From positions 321,240 to 385,239 of the forward strand of contig NZ_LSZH01000011.1 in the NCBI RefSeq assembly GCF_001647545.1: a stretch of 64,000 nt of DNA, given 5' to 3'. This stretch comes from Acinetobacter sp. SFB. Lineage in GTDB: Bacteria; Pseudomonadota; Gammaproteobacteria; Pseudomonadales; Moraxellaceae. This document shows positions 1 to 10,176 of the stretch, in pieces (the first letter of the stretch is position 1; each line of letters begins with the position of its first letter). The notes under the pieces were generated by a model. It made no database searches. It was not told where the DNA came from and saw only the letters and a program-made list of their open reading frames with translations. A program made the translations under genes and the position numbers.

Positions 1-2751
1 AAATGTGCTGAAGATGTGCTGCATCAGTTTGAGCAGCATGTAGTGATGCAAGCACTGAAAAGTTTCTGTGAGGCTTTGTCGAAACTGAATATAGATCTGG
101 ATTTACTGGATGCTTATTTGAAGTTTTATTTAAGCCGCGAAGTCAAAAAACGTTTACCGCAAGTACTGCAACAGAAAAGTGAAACCACTTTTGCCCAGCA
201 AATTCGAACTTTGTCGGAAGCACTGCAAGGCGAGCAAGGACTGCGTTTTGCCAAGTTTGTGCAGGCCCATTATCCCTTAATTTTGGTGGATGAATTTCAG
301 GATACCAATCAGGATCAGGATGATATGCTGGCGCTAATCTGGCGGGATCAGCAGCGCTATATGCAAGGCTGCATGATCATGGTCGGCGACCCGAAACAGG
401 CGATTTATGGCTTTCGTGGCGGCGACATGCTGACCTATAACAAGGCCCGCGCCGATGTGCTGGCCAAGCAAGGTCAGGAATACAGTTTGCGACATAACCA
501 TCGTTCAGTTAAAGCGCTGGTGGAAGCGGTCGATGCCTTATTTCAACGCCAGATGGATTTTGGTGAAGAGGTGTTTTACAGTCCGGTGGAGGCAGGTGTG
601 CGTGCGCATCCTCCGCTTATGGATGGACAGGGTGAAAATCATCAACCGCTACGCTGGTTGCAATTGAGCGATAAAAAAGCCGAGCCGATTCAGGTGGCAT
701 GGAAAATTCGGGATTTGCTTAATCAGGGCATTGAAGAAAAACTCTATCTGGCAGAAAAAACTGGCCCCAAATATTTGATTGAAAATGACATCGCGATTTT
801 ATCGAAAAACCATGATGCTCTGGATAAGGTTCAATATGAATTGGAACGTTTGGGCATTCGGGTCAATCGCCCGTCGAAACGTAGCGTTTTTGATCATCAG
901 GTCGCCAAAGATGTTGGAGCAGTGCTGACAGCCATTCTGCATCCCTATGATGAAGGCAAAATCAAGCGGGCCTTACTCAGCCGATTATTGGGCTTTAATT
1001 TGCAGCAACTGATTCAGCTTGAAGCTCAGGCGGATGGCTTGAGCCAGTTTATTTATGACTTCGACTGCATTCGGGAAATGTGGCTGGAAAAGGGTTTTTT
1101 AACCGCATGGCAGTATTGTTTAAATCTGTTTCAGGTCTGGAAAAATCTGGTTGCAACGCAAAGCCGGGATAATGAGCGCACAGTGGTAAATTTGCGCCAT
1201 CTGACTGAATTACTCAGTCAGCATAGTGAGCAATATCAAGGTGCACAAAAACTTTATCACTGGTATTTGAAACAACTGCAATCACCGGCGGAACGCGAGT
1301 GGGAACTGGAGCGCAAACTGTCGAATGAGGCAGGTGTGCAACTGATGACCATTCATCAGTCCAAAGGACTGGAATTTAAAATTGTTTTTTTACTCGGTGC
1401 TGATAAAGACTTTAGGGAAATGAACAAAACCCTGAATTTTTCGACTGTAGATCATGTGCACCCGGTGACAGGAAAAGTTGAAGTGCAGCGTGTGGTTGCG
1501 GTGAGTGACAAGAACTTGCTGCAACAAGACGCAATTGATCAGCATAATGCCCGTGCTGTGGCAGAGCAACATCGGCTTTGGTATGTGGCACTCACTCGAG
1601 CCAGTCATCGTGTCTATGCCATGTTGCAGGATCAGGACGGTAAATCCAATCATGGTTTGGCGTTCTGGCGCGGACAAGCAGCGCAAGTTTTTGCTCATCC
1701 GGGTAGTACAGAAGAAGCTTTGCTGAATGACAAGCCGATCAGGTTACAGGTCAAGCAGCAACAACAAGCTTTACCTTTACAGGCGCTAGAATTTCCCAAG
1801 CAGCGTTTTTATCCACGCTCCAAAACCAGTTTCAGTGCCTTGGCTCAACATTTAACCCGTAAACAAGCCATGGATGCCTTAGCGGTGAATACCGAGCAAA
1901 TGCTCAGCGCGGCAGATGAAATCCACGTGATTGCATCGGTTGCGACGGTAGCGACTCAACCGCTGTCATGGATCAAGCGTAATTTTCCGATGGGAACCGT
2001 AGCGGGAACCTTTTTGCACGAAATTTTTGAACATATTGATTTCAAAGATCAGCAGGACTGGCCTTTGGAGATTCGCCGCCGTTTCAAAAATGACTATCCC
2101 GGTTTATGGTTAGAACTCTCAAATAAATACGAGCAAGAGTTTCAGCAGCAGGATGAAGAGCAGCTGATTGGCTGGATGAGTGAATGGTTGCAACAGGTTT
2201 TAGCCACACCCTTGCATCAGGATTTCCAGTTGAATCAGCTGGTTGAACATGAATTTCTGGCTGAATTTCCATTCTATTTGTCATTGTCAGATCATGTCTT
2301 GGCAATTCAACGTATTCATCAACTGTACGCAGAACATGGCATTGACATGCTGGATTTCAATCAGGCCAATTCCGCGCGGTATTTAACCGGTTCAATCGAT
2401 CTGGTTTATTTTGATGGACAGCAATATCATATTGCCGATTATAAAAGTAACTTTTTAGGCACTGATCAATCGCATTATGTTGATGGCGAAATTAGACAGA
2501 GTATGTCTCAAGCCAGCTACTGGCTGCAGGCAGGCCTTTATCTGGTGGCCTTGCATCGTTATTTAACCGTACACATGCAGGACTATGCCATTGAACAGCA
2601 TTTGGGCGGTGCAAGTTATCTGTTTTTGCGTGGCATGAATGGGCAGGCTGAACAGGGCTTTTATCACTGGAAGCCGAATGCCGAGTTTGTACTGCGGCTT
2701 GATGCTATTTTGGGCTATTTCGCTGAAGATAAAAGCAGCAAAATTGCCTGA
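1..2751 (+). CDS. recB: RecBCD subunit RecB (3' part of gene)
   Basis: Helicase-nuclease subunit of the RecBCD double-strand-break repair enzyme. The reading frame is already open at base 1, so the N-terminus, including the Walker A motif, lies outside the window. UvrD-type SF1A helicase motifs are visible: VDEFQDT (about base 290), GDPKQAIYGFRGGD (about 385-426), HNHRS, TIHQSKGLEF (about 1348-1377) and YVALTRA (about 1582). The C-terminal RecB-family nuclease is present, with GTFLHEIFEH near 2010 and the metal-binding GSIDLVY...ADYKS block at about 2389-2450. recD follows 63 bases later on the same strand, as in other recB-recD operons; recC is expected upstream but is not in view. Identity is secure. 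Confidence 0.97.
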   Translation, partial: KCAEDVLHQFEQHVVMQALKSFCEALSKLNIDLDLLDAYLKFYLSREVKKRLPQVLQQKSETTFAQQIRTLSEALQGEQGLRFAKFVQAHYPLILVDEFQDTNQDQDDMLALIWRDQQRYMQGCMIMVGDPKQAIYGFRGGDMLTYNKARADVLAKQGQEYSLRHNHRSVKALVEAVDALFQRQMDFGEEVFYSPVEAGVRAHPPLMDGQGENHQPLRWLQLSDKKAEPIQVAWKIRDLLNQGIEEKLYLAEKTGPKYLIENDIAILSKNHDALDKVQYELERLGIRVNRPSKRSVFDHQVAKDVGAVLTAILHPYDEGKIKRALLSRLLGFNLQQLIQLEAQADGLSQFIYDFDCIREMWLEKGFLTAWQYCLNLFQVWKNLVATQSRDNERTVVNLRHLTELLSQHSEQYQGAQKLYHWYLKQLQSPAEREWELERKLSNEAGVQLMTIHQSKGLEFKIVFLLGADKDFREMNKTLNFSTVDHVHPVTGKVEVQRVVAVSDKNLLQQDAIDQHNARAVAEQHRLWYVALTRASHRVYAMLQDQDGKSNHGLAFWRGQAAQVFAHPGSTEEALLNDKPIRLQVKQQQQALPLQALEFPKQRFYPRSKTSFSALAQHLTRKQAMDALAVNTEQMLSAADEIHVIASVATVATQPLSWIKRNFPMGTVAGTFLHEIFEHIDFKDQQDWPLEIRRRFKNDYPGLWLELSNKYEQEFQQQDEEQLIGWMSEWLQQVLATPLHQDFQLNQLVEHEFLAEFPFYLSLSDHVLAIQRIHQLYAEHGIDMLDFNQANSARYLTGSIDLVYFDGQQYHIADYKSNFLGTDQSHYVDGEIRQSMSQASYWLQAGLYLVALHRYLTVHMQDYAIEQHLGGASYLFLRGMNGQAEQGFYHWKPNAEFVLRLDAILGYFAEDKSSKIA

Positions 2752-2814
2752 TTTGTCAAAATTAATAGATTTTAAACAATAGATTAAGTTGTGGATAACT
2801 TTGAGGATAACTGT

Positions 2815-4590
2815 GTGGAAAATAAACAATACAAAGATGACCAAAGCGCTGAATGGATCAGCACTTGGAGTCAGTTTATTCGCCAGAAACCCTTTAGTCA
2901 TGCATCATCGGACGCAAATCCAAGCGACATTATTGAGCAGGTTCTTGCAGCGATTCAACAGGGCGATAGTTGTATTTCTGCAACTCAAGCACAAACCGAC
3001 TCACTGCATGATTTGGTGGTTGAGGTGTCCAATATACAGCAGCAGATTGCGCCTTTTGTTTATGAAGACAATCGTTTGTATTTATATCGCTATTGGGCGC
3101 TAGAACAGTCTTTGGCGGAGCAAGTGGCACGTTTAAAACAACAAAGTATTGAAGCTGTTGATATTTCATCTTATCCCGATTTATTGACTGATCCACATCA
3201 AATTCAAGCCTTGAGTATGGTGGCGAAGCAAGGGTTAAATATTATTACTGGTGGACCGGGGACGGGGAAAACCTACACGCTGGCACGTATTATTGCCGTG
3301 CTGAATCAGGCGATGCCAAATATTCGTATTGCCATGGCAGCACCGACCGGTAAAGCTGCACAGCGTATGAAAGAGGCGCTGCAAAACTCGCTGAATGATG
3401 AAAAGTTGCAGGATTTGGTTACTGATGATTTAAAACAACTCAATCCGATTACCATTCACCGATTATTGGGTTTGGGAACGACTTATCAGCCACGTTTTCA
3501 TGCCAAACAACCCTTGCCCTATGACGTGATTGTAGTCGATGAGGCTTCCATGCTGGATCTCAGTCTAGCCAATATGTTGCTGTCTGCGGTGCCAGATCAT
3601 GCGCGGTTAATTTTATTGGGCGATGCAGATCAGTTGGCCGCAGTTGATGTCGGTTCGGTGCTGGCAGATTTACAACAAGTCCCGGCTTTAGCCGAAAATC
3701 GAGTGAATCTGCTCACCAGTCGCCGTTTTAAAGCGGGTGCATTGATTGGTCAAATGGCGAAATTTATTCAAGCGCAACAACCTACTCAAAATGGCGCAGC
3801 ATTGCTCGAAAAGTTTGCCGAGCAAGTGGTTCGTCCGGGTGAAATTAAATCAGTGTCTCTGCAAGCTGAAATGGATGATCAAATTCAATTGGAATATCTG
3901 CCACAGAATATGTCCAAGCAATTTGATCGAACACCGTATTACGACAAACTCATGCTGGGTTATCAGCATTATGTTGAGGCCCTGAAAAGCTATTTAACTG
4001 CCGATGAGCCTGAACTTTGGGTGCAACACGTGGTCAATGTTTTTGATGATTATCGAATTTTGGCCGCCATTCGACATGGGGCTTTGGGCTTGACCCAGCT
4101 GAATCTAAAAATCGAACAACGCTTACTCGATGCTTTATCGCTACAGATGAGCAAGCAAGGCGATTGGTATGTCGGTCGTCCGGTGATGATGACTTATAAC
4201 GATTACCAGCTGGGCTTGTCAAATGGTGATATCGGGATCTGTTTTAAACGCAGTCGAGATGGTCGATCGCAATTTGAAGTTTATTTCCCCAGTCTGGAAA
4301 AATGGGTACCGGCTACCCGCTTGCCGAAAAGTATTGAAACAGCCTTTGTACTGACCATTCATAAGTCGCAAGGTTCGGAATTTACCCATACCGCAGTGGT
4401 TATAGATGAAACAGCAAAGGATTTATTAAGTAAAGAGTTACTGTATACCGCCATTACCCGGGCTAAAAAGGTGGTGAGTCTTTTGGCAGACCCAGAGGCT
4501 TTAGTACAAGCTTTAACCGTTAAAACCATGAGGAAAAGTGGAGTATTAGAGAAGGTTAATAATTTACTCAATTATTCCTTCGATTATTAA
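2815..4590 (+). CDS. recD: RecBCD subunit RecD
   Basis: The 5'-3' SF1B helicase subunit of RecBCD. Walker A GGPGTGKT lies at about residues 146-153, followed by VVDEASMLD (Walker B), LLGDADQLAAVD, TIHKSQGSEF near residue 515 and YTAITRAKK near the C-terminus. The length of about 590 residues is normal for the family. The GTG at 2815 was chosen because a GAGGA ribosome binding site sits 7 bases before it; an in-frame GTG at 2791 would add eight residues but has no clear site. It is co-transcribed with recB. A large gap follows, with a strong terminator at 4803-4840. Confidence 0.95.
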   Translation: MENKQYKDDQSAEWISTWSQFIRQKPFSHASSDANPSDIIEQVLAAIQQGDSCISATQAQTDSLHDLVVEVSNIQQQIAPFVYEDNRLYLYRYWALEQSLAEQVARLKQQSIEAVDISSYPDLLTDPHQIQALSMVAKQGLNIITGGPGTGKTYTLARIIAVLNQAMPNIRIAMAAPTGKAAQRMKEALQNSLNDEKLQDLVTDDLKQLNPITIHRLLGLGTTYQPRFHAKQPLPYDVIVVDEASMLDLSLANMLLSAVPDHARLILLGDADQLAAVDVGSVLADLQQVPALAENRVNLLTSRRFKAGALIGQMAKFIQAQQPTQNGAALLEKFAEQVVRPGEIKSVSLQAEMDDQIQLEYLPQNMSKQFDRTPYYDKLMLGYQHYVEALKSYLTADEPELWVQHVVNVFDDYRILAAIRHGALGLTQLNLKIEQRLLDALSLQMSKQGDWYVGRPVMMTYNDYQLGLSNGDIGICFKRSRDGRSQFEVYFPSLEKWVPATRLPKSIETAFVLTIHKSQGSEFTHTAVVIDETAKDLLSKELLYTAITRAKKVVSLLADPEALVQALTVKTMRKSGVLEKVNNLLNYSFDY

Positions 4591-4739
4591 TAATAAATAA
4601 ATAATCTTTATTCTTGTACGAAATTGCTTACATCAATTCGAGAAATTGACGCATAGAGCTTTAAGACCGTTTTTGAGATGATGGCTGCACATAAAAAGCT
4701 CAACACGGAAAGTTGGGTAAAATCGCTATAAAATATAAT

Positions 4740-4840
4740 AATAATGTCGAAAGACAGCGAACTTACAGTGAAGTAAGTAAAAAGAGGAAACTTACAGCCG
4801 CTAAGCCTTGTAGTTTTGGGAGAGACTACAGGGCTTTTTT
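4740..4840 (+). ncRNA. candidate small RNA or leader ending at a terminator
   Basis: No recognisable gene lies between recD and rpsO. This stretch has an ACTTAC/GTAAGT hairpin at 4761-4778, a repeated AACTTACAG (one copy in the hairpin, one about 4789) and a strong intrinsic terminator at 4803-4840. Just upstream, at 4678-4731, is a 17-codon ORF (MMAAHKKL...), giving a leader-peptide-like layout, but no structural gene follows the terminator. It could be an independent small RNA or the 3' end of the recD transcript. No Rfam family was recognised and no convincing promoter could be assigned. Confidence 0.3.
4803..4840 (+). terminator. intrinsic terminator
   Basis: An 11-bp stem (AAGCCTTGTAG with CTACAGGGCTT, one G-U pair) with a 12-base loop, running directly into six T. 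It would end the recBD transcript or the candidate RNA just upstream. Confidence 0.85.
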
Positions 4841-5095
4841 ATATGCAAAAAATAGAGTTTTTTTATAACATGATTTGCTTAATCTATTATCTATACTAAA
4901 AATACGAGTAAATTTATTTTCAAGTGGATTTGAAAATTACGTTTTGTATTAAATAAATCTTAACTTGCTACTTAGTTATTGTATTTGCATAAAAATGTTA
5001 AGTTAATCGCATTACAAAAATAATAAAAGAACAATTAATGTACGTAAAGGCTTACAAATAGATACGCAAAAGGCGACTTCTTTACACAAAGCTTT

Positions 5096-5254
5096 ATGGC
5101 AAAATCAATCTCACAGGGAAGTATCAGTTATACAAGGATTGTTTATAATAATAACCGCGAAAAGCGAACATTATTACTATAAATAAAATAATAATTATTA
5201 AAAAATAAGAAACTACAGCGCAAAAAAGCCCAAGCCTAGCTTGGGCTTTTTTTT
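5096..5254 (+). ncRNA. candidate second small RNA upstream of rpsO
   Basis: AT-rich stretch holding an imperfect hairpin (AATAAT...CGCGAAAAGCG...ATTATT, about 5146-5176) and ending in a near-perfect terminator at 5223-5254. A 28-codon ORF (MAKSISQG...) could start at 5096, but it has no good ribosome binding site and matches no family I know. Because the terminator lies about 400 bases after the previous one, something must be transcribed between the two. That makes a small RNA or short mRNA likely, although its 5' end cannot be placed. Confidence 0.28.
5223..5254 (+). terminator. intrinsic terminator
   Basis: Stem AAGCCCAAGC/GCTTGGGCTT with a four-base loop. It has A residues on the 5' side and eight T on the 3' side, so it could work on both strands. 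Confidence 0.88.
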
Positions 5255-5448
5255 ATCTTGTATCGGTATGATGTGTGGAACGGATGGACAAGCTTCAAGA
5301 TTATGTTTTTTAAATAGAAAAAAATCCAAACGGATATCTAGGACATGAGTTTTATTGCTGGATGAGTAAGTTAAACTTAAAGATAGAAGAATAAAAACTG
5401 TAGCTAATCAAGGAATTGAAATAAAAAGATAAAAACACGTTTCTATTT

Positions 5449-5477
5449 TTGCAATCAACCGACTTTTCCCTTAAAAT
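5449..5477 (+). promoter_or_regulatory. sigma-70 promoter of rpsO
   Basis: TTGCAA at 5449-5454 and TAAAAT at 5472-5477 are separated by exactly 17 bases. They would start an mRNA with a leader of about 85 bases before rpsO. S15 regulates its own mRNA through the leader in other bacteria; whether this leader folds that way was not determined. Confidence 0.6.
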
Positions 5478-5568
5478 AGCGCACTTGCTGTAGTGATGCA
5501 CGGCAGTCAATTGAGTAATCAATTGATCCCTATCATATGTAATTTTTTAAGCATCTCGGAGAAATCGA

Positions 5569-5838
5569 ATGGCTTTAACAAACGCAGATCGCGCAGAGAT
5601 CGTTGCTAAATATGCTCGCGCTGAAAACGACACTGGTTCACCTGAAGTACAAGTAGCTTTGTTGACTGCACAAATCAATGATTTGCAAGGTCACTTTAAA
5701 GAACACAAACACGACCACCATAGCCGTCGCGGTCTTATCCGTATGGTTAACCAACGTCGTAAGCTTCTTGACTACCTTAAAGGTAAAGACACTACTCGTT
5801 ACAGCGCTTTGATCGCTGCTTTAGGTTTACGTCGTTAA
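5569..5838 (+). CDS. rpsO: 30S ribosomal protein S15
   Basis: Primary 16S rRNA-binding protein of the small subunit platform; 89 residues, the normal length. The family core is clear: [15 protein letters not shown], the conserved [18 protein letters not shown] segment, RRKLLDYLK and a C-terminal Y..LI..LGLRR. A CGGAG ribosome binding site lies 7-8 bases before the ATG. Codon use is strongly biased, as expected for a ribosomal gene. pnp lies downstream, the usual rpsO-pnp order. Confidence 0.99.
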   Translation: MALTNADRAEIVAKYARAENDTGSPEVQVALLTAQINDLQGHFKEHKHDHHSRRGLIRMVNQRRKLLDYLKGKDTTRYSALIAALGLRR

Positions 5839-5902
5839 TTCGATTAAACTTATTTTTCGGACTATTGCATTTTGAATGCTGTCAGACTGAAAAAGAAAGT
5901 CC

Positions 5903-5950
5903 ACCTGGCTCCAACCAGGTAAAGGGAAGGGGCGATTGTTTCGCTCCTTC
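5903..5950 (+). promoter_or_regulatory. rpsO-pnp intergenic hairpins
   Basis: Two consecutive stems: ACCTGG/CCAGGT at 5903-5920 and a 10-bp stem at 5926-5950 (GAAGGGGCGA with TCGCTCCTTC) followed by a weak T-rich run. They may act as a partial rpsO terminator or as an RNase III processing site controlling pnp, as known in E. coli. The position and stems are seen; the role is inferred. Confidence 0.5.
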
Positions 5951-6095
5951 TTTGTGTCTTAAATTAGTGTTTTGAAAATCTGGTGAGGTCGGCTTCTAAG
6001 CTTTGTCATTTATACTTACAGTTGAGTAATGTGAATGCCAAACCTTAGGGGTCTCCACTAGAATAGTTGTTCACAAGAACTAGGAAAAATAAAAC

Positions 6096-8189
6096 ATGTC
6101 GATGTTTAATATTATTCGTAAAGAATTCCAATACGGTCAGCACCAGGTTGTTTTAGAAACAGGCCGTGTTGCGCGTCAAGCAAACACTGTTGTCATCACT
6201 ATGGGCGGCGTAACGGTATTGGTTGCAATCGTAGCTCAGCCTAAAGCAAAAGCAGGTCAGGACTTTTTCCCGCTGACTGTTAATTATCAAGAAAAACAAT
6301 ATGCTGCTGGTCGTATTCCAGGTGGTTATGGTAAACGTGAAGGCCGTCAGTCTGAAGCTGAAACTTTAATTTCACGTTTGATTGACCGTCCAATTCGTCC
6401 GTTGTTCCCAGAAGGTTTCTATAACGAAATCCAAGTAACAGCTACTGTAATTTCGTCTGACAAAACCATGGATGCTGACATTGCTGCAATGCTCGGTACT
6501 TCAGCTGCAATGTCAATTGCAGGTGTTCCATTCCGTGGTCCAATCGCGGGCGCGCGCGTTGGTCTAATCAACGGCGAATACATCCTTAACCCGAACCATG
6601 AACAATTGAAAGAATCTGATCTTGATCTTGTTGTGGCAGGTACTGAAGCTGCAGTGCTTATGGTTGAATCTGAAGCGAAAGAGCTTTCAGAAGACCAAAT
6701 GCTGGGTGCTGTACTTTTCGGTCATGACGAAATGCAAATCGCGATTCAAGCGATTAAAGAGTTTGCCGCCGCAGCAGGCGCGGTTGAATCTACTTGGGTT
6801 GCTCCAACCAAGAACGAAGAACTTCTTGGTAAACTGAAAGAAGCATTCGAAGCGAAAATCTCTGAAGCATACACAATTGCAGTTAAACAAGACCGTTATG
6901 CGGCGCTTGATGCACTTTATGCTGAAGCAGTTGCACAGTTCGTTCCAGAAAATGACGAAACGGGTATTGCTGACGAAGTTAACGAATTATTCGAAGACCT
7001 TAAATACCGTACCGTTCGTGACAACATCTTGTCTGGTAAACCGCGTATTGATGGTCGTGACACGAAAACTGTTCGTGGGCTAGATGTACAGGTGGGTGTT
7101 CTTGACCGTGCACACGGTTCAGCATTATTCACACGTGGCGAAACTCAGGCGTTGGTAACAACGACTTTGGGTAACACGCGTGATGCGTTGATGGTTGATA
7201 CTTTGTCAGGGACTAAAACTGACAACTTCATGTTGCATTACAATTTCCCTGCATACTCGGTAGGTGAAACAGGTCGTGAATCTGGTCCTAAACGTCGTGA
7301 AATCGGCCATGGCCGTTTGGCGCGTCGTGGTGTTCAAGCCGTGCTTCCACCAGCTGACCGCTTCCCGTACGTGATCCGTATTGTATCGGACATCACTGAA
7401 TCGAATGGCTCATCTTCAATGGCTTCTGTATGTGGTGCTTCATTATCACTTATGGATGCAGGTGTTCCATTGAAAGCGCCAGTTGCGGGTATCGCAATGG
7501 GTCTAGTGAAAGAAGGCGAGCGTTTCGCAGTTCTTTCTGACATCTTGGGTGATGAAGATCACTTGGGTGACATGGACTTTAAAGTAGCCGGTTCTGCAAA
7601 CGGTATTACTGCGCTTCAAATGGATATCAAGATTGAAGGTATCACTGAAGAAATCATGGAAGCTGCATTAAACCAGGCTTATGCGGGTCGTATGCATATC
7701 CTGAACGCCATGAACCAAGTGATTTCACGCGCTCGTCCTGAAATTTCTATGCATGCGCCTACATTCCAGGTGATCAACATCAATCCGGACAAAATCCGTG
7801 ATGTAATTGGTAAAGGCGGCGCGACTATTCGTGCAATCACTGAAGAAACTAAAGCAGCGATTGATATCGAAGATAACGGTACAGTTCGCGTATTTGGTGA
7901 AACTAAAGCGGCTGCAGCTGCTGCGGTTGCTAAAATCCAGGCGCTTACTGCTGAAATCGAACCAGGTACAATTTACATGGGTAAAGTGATTCGTATCGTT
8001 GAATTCGGTGCGTTTGTAAACATTATGCCAGGTACTGACGGTTTACTTCATATTTCTCAAATTTCTAACGAACGTATTGCCAATGTTGCAGACGTATTGA
8101 CAGAAGGTCAGGAAATTAAAGTACAAGTTGCTGATGTTGATAACCGTGGTCGTATCAAGTTAACAATGAAAGACATCGAACAAGTTTAA
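6096..8189 (+). CDS. pnp: polyribonucleotide nucleotidyltransferase (PNPase)
   Basis: Phosphorolytic 3'-5' exoribonuclease and RNA degradosome component; 697 residues, the normal size. It has two RNase PH domains (the first with [19 protein letters not shown] near residue 75, the second with [15 protein letters not shown] near 350), a KH domain at about 555-620 with the [11 protein letters not shown] loop, and a C-terminal S1 domain at about 622-692 ([13 protein letters not shown]...[10 protein letters not shown]). The second methionine two codons in could also be the start. It pairs functionally with RNase E, encoded at 51827-55288. Confidence 0.99.
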   Translation: MSMFNIIRKEFQYGQHQVVLETGRVARQANTVVITMGGVTVLVAIVAQPKAKAGQDFFPLTVNYQEKQYAAGRIPGGYGKREGRQSEAETLISRLIDRPIRPLFPEGFYNEIQVTATVISSDKTMDADIAAMLGTSAAMSIAGVPFRGPIAGARVGLINGEYILNPNHEQLKESDLDLVVAGTEAAVLMVESEAKELSEDQMLGAVLFGHDEMQIAIQAIKEFAAAAGAVESTWVAPTKNEELLGKLKEAFEAKISEAYTIAVKQDRYAALDALYAEAVAQFVPENDETGIADEVNELFEDLKYRTVRDNILSGKPRIDGRDTKTVRGLDVQVGVLDRAHGSALFTRGETQALVTTTLGNTRDALMVDTLSGTKTDNFMLHYNFPAYSVGETGRESGPKRREIGHGRLARRGVQAVLPPADRFPYVIRIVSDITESNGSSSMASVCGASLSLMDAGVPLKAPVAGIAMGLVKEGERFAVLSDILGDEDHLGDMDFKVAGSANGITALQMDIKIEGITEEIMEAALNQAYAGRMHILNAMNQVISRARPEISMHAPTFQVININPDKIRDVIGKGGATIRAITEETKAAIDIEDNGTVRVFGETKAAAAAAVAKIQALTAEIEPGTIYMGKVIRIVEFGAFVNIMPGTDGLLHISQISNERIANVADVLTEGQEIKVQVADVDNRGRIKLTMKDIEQV

Positions 8190-8236
8190 TGTCTTGAATA
8201 TTCACATGGGTTAGCTCATGTGAATGAAAATACATG

Positions 8237-8291
8237 AAAAGCCTTGAGCTGGGTTAAAGTGATTACTTTGGCTGGCTCGGGGCTTTTTTTT
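8237..8291 (+). terminator. terminator of pnp
   Basis: Long hairpin whose outer arms AAAAGCCTTGAGC and GCTCGGGGCTTTT pair with two G-U pairs, ending in eight T. A separate perfect 9-bp stem (ATTCACATG/CATGTGAAT) lies just upstream, starting about 8199, and has no T run. Confidence 0.82.
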
Positions 8292-8446
8292 GGTGATTTA
8301 ACTTGGATTGAGATGTAGAAATAAACTGTTATTTGATTGCTTAAGTCTTCGGCTCAGCTCATAATTTTAAGGCCAATAGATTGAATTGCCCAAGTTTCTA
8401 GCGAGTAACAACAAAAAAGCAGAATACTGAATAGAGAATTGTTTTA

Positions 8447-9682
8447 ATGCAGGTTTATTACTTCTACCAACATCCGACAGAACATCATATTTTTGTACAA
8501 AAACAGCTAAACACTGAAGCTGAAATTGAATTTATCTGGATTGATTGTACTCGAGCTGATGTGGTCAATCGTGCGGAGACGTGGCAAAAAGAAATAGATC
8601 AGCATACACCTGTGTGCTTAAACGAATTTCATGTCAGGGATATTCTCAATTTAGAACATCCTTGCGCATTTGATACCATGGATGAATATGATTTACTTAT
8701 TTTTCGTAAACTGATTACCCCAGATGATGACATAGAAACGGGTGAGCAGGCGCTTGAACAGCATGAAAACACCTTTGGTTTAGCCACCACACCAATTAGT
8801 TTTATCATGACACCTCAAGTGCTGATTACAGTGCGTGAGCAAGGTAATAAAGCAATAGAAAATTATATTTCCCGTATTGAAACCAATTTTATCCGTTCTA
8901 CTCAAGAACAAAGTAAGTCACGAAAACTTCCGATTACACCGCTCGATTTATCTTTACGCTTAATAAACAGTATGGTGGATGGTTATCTAGACTTACGTGT
9001 GCCTCTGACCCGGCGGGTTGAGTTTTGGCAGCAGGAATTACTGCAAGGTCATCGCCGGTTCGCGAAGTGGAATCAGTTGTTACAAGAAAGTATGTCTTTT
9101 CAGCAAGTAGAAAATCTTTGTGAAGAACAAATTGATGCTTTACAAGAATTAAGAGATGAAATTGTCGATAATTACCCTCACTTAAAAGGCAAGAAAAAGA
9201 CCGAACGACAAGATATTATGTTGGTACGTATGAATGATCTGGTCAGCCATGTGGAAAGAATTCAAAAACATACGGTGCGCCTTCGTGCTTCCATTCAAGC
9301 AGCAATTGATTTGCATTTTTCGGCCATTGCCAATCAAACCAATGAAAATATGCGCATTTTGGCCATTATTACCGCCATTTTTGCACCGCTGACTTTATTG
9401 ACCGGGGTTTATGGAATGAACTTTGAGTTTATTCCAGGTTTAAAATCTCCAACCGGGTTTTGGAGTATGTTGATCGTCATGTTCATCACCACTGTGTTGC
9501 TGGTTTATTATTTTTATCGCAGACACTTGGTGGGGCGAGGGGAAAAGAGCGTGATTGATTTATTGGCACAACAACATAAAGATCAACACGTGAATCTATT
9601 CTGGTTTCTGGACTATGGGCCGATTAAGCAATCTGTTCAGGAAACCATAAAAGAAGTTGAAAAGCTGACCAAGTTAAAATAG
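8447..9682 (+). CDS. CorA-family divalent cation channel
   Basis: Inner-membrane Mg2+/Co2+ channel of the CorA (MIT) family. The signature YGMNFEFIPG pore motif sits at about residue 321, between the two C-terminal transmembrane helices (ILAIITAIFAPLTLLTG and a helix around ML IVMFITTVLLVYYF). The large N-terminal part is acidic and helix-rich, as in the cytoplasmic funnel. The length of 411 residues is longer than classical CorA (about 316) because of an extended N-terminal domain and a short tail beyond the last helix. It stands alone, well separated from pnp. A ZntB-like Zn2+ role cannot be excluded from the sequence. Confidence 0.88.
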   Translation: MQVYYFYQHPTEHHIFVQKQLNTEAEIEFIWIDCTRADVVNRAETWQKEIDQHTPVCLNEFHVRDILNLEHPCAFDTMDEYDLLIFRKLITPDDDIETGEQALEQHENTFGLATTPISFIMTPQVLITVREQGNKAIENYISRIETNFIRSTQEQSKSRKLPITPLDLSLRLINSMVDGYLDLRVPLTRRVEFWQQELLQGHRRFAKWNQLLQESMSFQQVENLCEEQIDALQELRDEIVDNYPHLKGKKKTERQDIMLVRMNDLVSHVERIQKHTVRLRASIQAAIDLHFSAIANQTNENMRILAIITAIFAPLTLLTGVYGMNFEFIPGLKSPTGFWSMLIVMFITTVLLVYYFYRRHLVGRGEKSVIDLLAQQHKDQHVNLFWFLDYGPIKQSVQETIKEVEKLTKLK

Positions 9683-9809
9683 GGATTTGCTTTTTTATAA
9701 ATCGCTGTTGATAAAAAGAAATCCTGTTTTTAAGTACAACCCGATAAGGTGCTTTAAACTTAAAATCAGCTAAGTGGAATGATCTGTCTTTTCTTATTAA
9801 TATTAAAAA

Positions 9810-10076
9810 TTAATAAGGATCAGCCACTTGAGCAGTTCGCGTCAGTATTTTATAGATCTCGTCTTTTATTTTAAGTTTTTTGCGCTTCATTGACTCAATA
9901 TCATCATTGATCAAATGAACCGGATTGAGTTCAAGTTGAGCAATTTCTTTATCCAGTTCCTGATGATTCTCAAATATTTTTGCAAAATGAGGATCATCAT
10001 GACGCAGTTTATGGATGAGTTCCTGATGTTCTGGAAACATCTTTTTCACTTTTTTATTGCATTCTTTGGTTTTCAT
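9810..10076 (-). CDS. YdcH/DUF465 family small protein
   Basis: Small, highly charged helical protein. The DUF465 core is plain: MFPEHQELIHKLR, DPHFAKIFENHQELD, and a second helix with the family-typical lysine-rich KRKKLKIKDEIYKIL. Such proteins form helical hairpins; their function is unknown. Family members often begin at the MFPEHQ methionine, which here is codon 13 (10040); the upstream ATG at 10076 has a modest AGG site. It is a single gene, not coupled to the chaperone genes beyond it. Confidence 0.8.
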   Translation of the reverse strand: MKTKECNKKVKKMFPEHQELIHKLRHDDPHFAKIFENHQELDKEIAQLELNPVHLINDDIESMKRKKLKIKDEIYKILTRTAQVADPY

Positions 10077-10176
10077 AAGCCTAGATTATTCTCACAAAAA
10101 AAGTTGGTTTAAGGATAAAAATAACAACCATGTACTTGCCCCTATACAGCAGTACGCTTCAGTTTCAAAAACTCCA

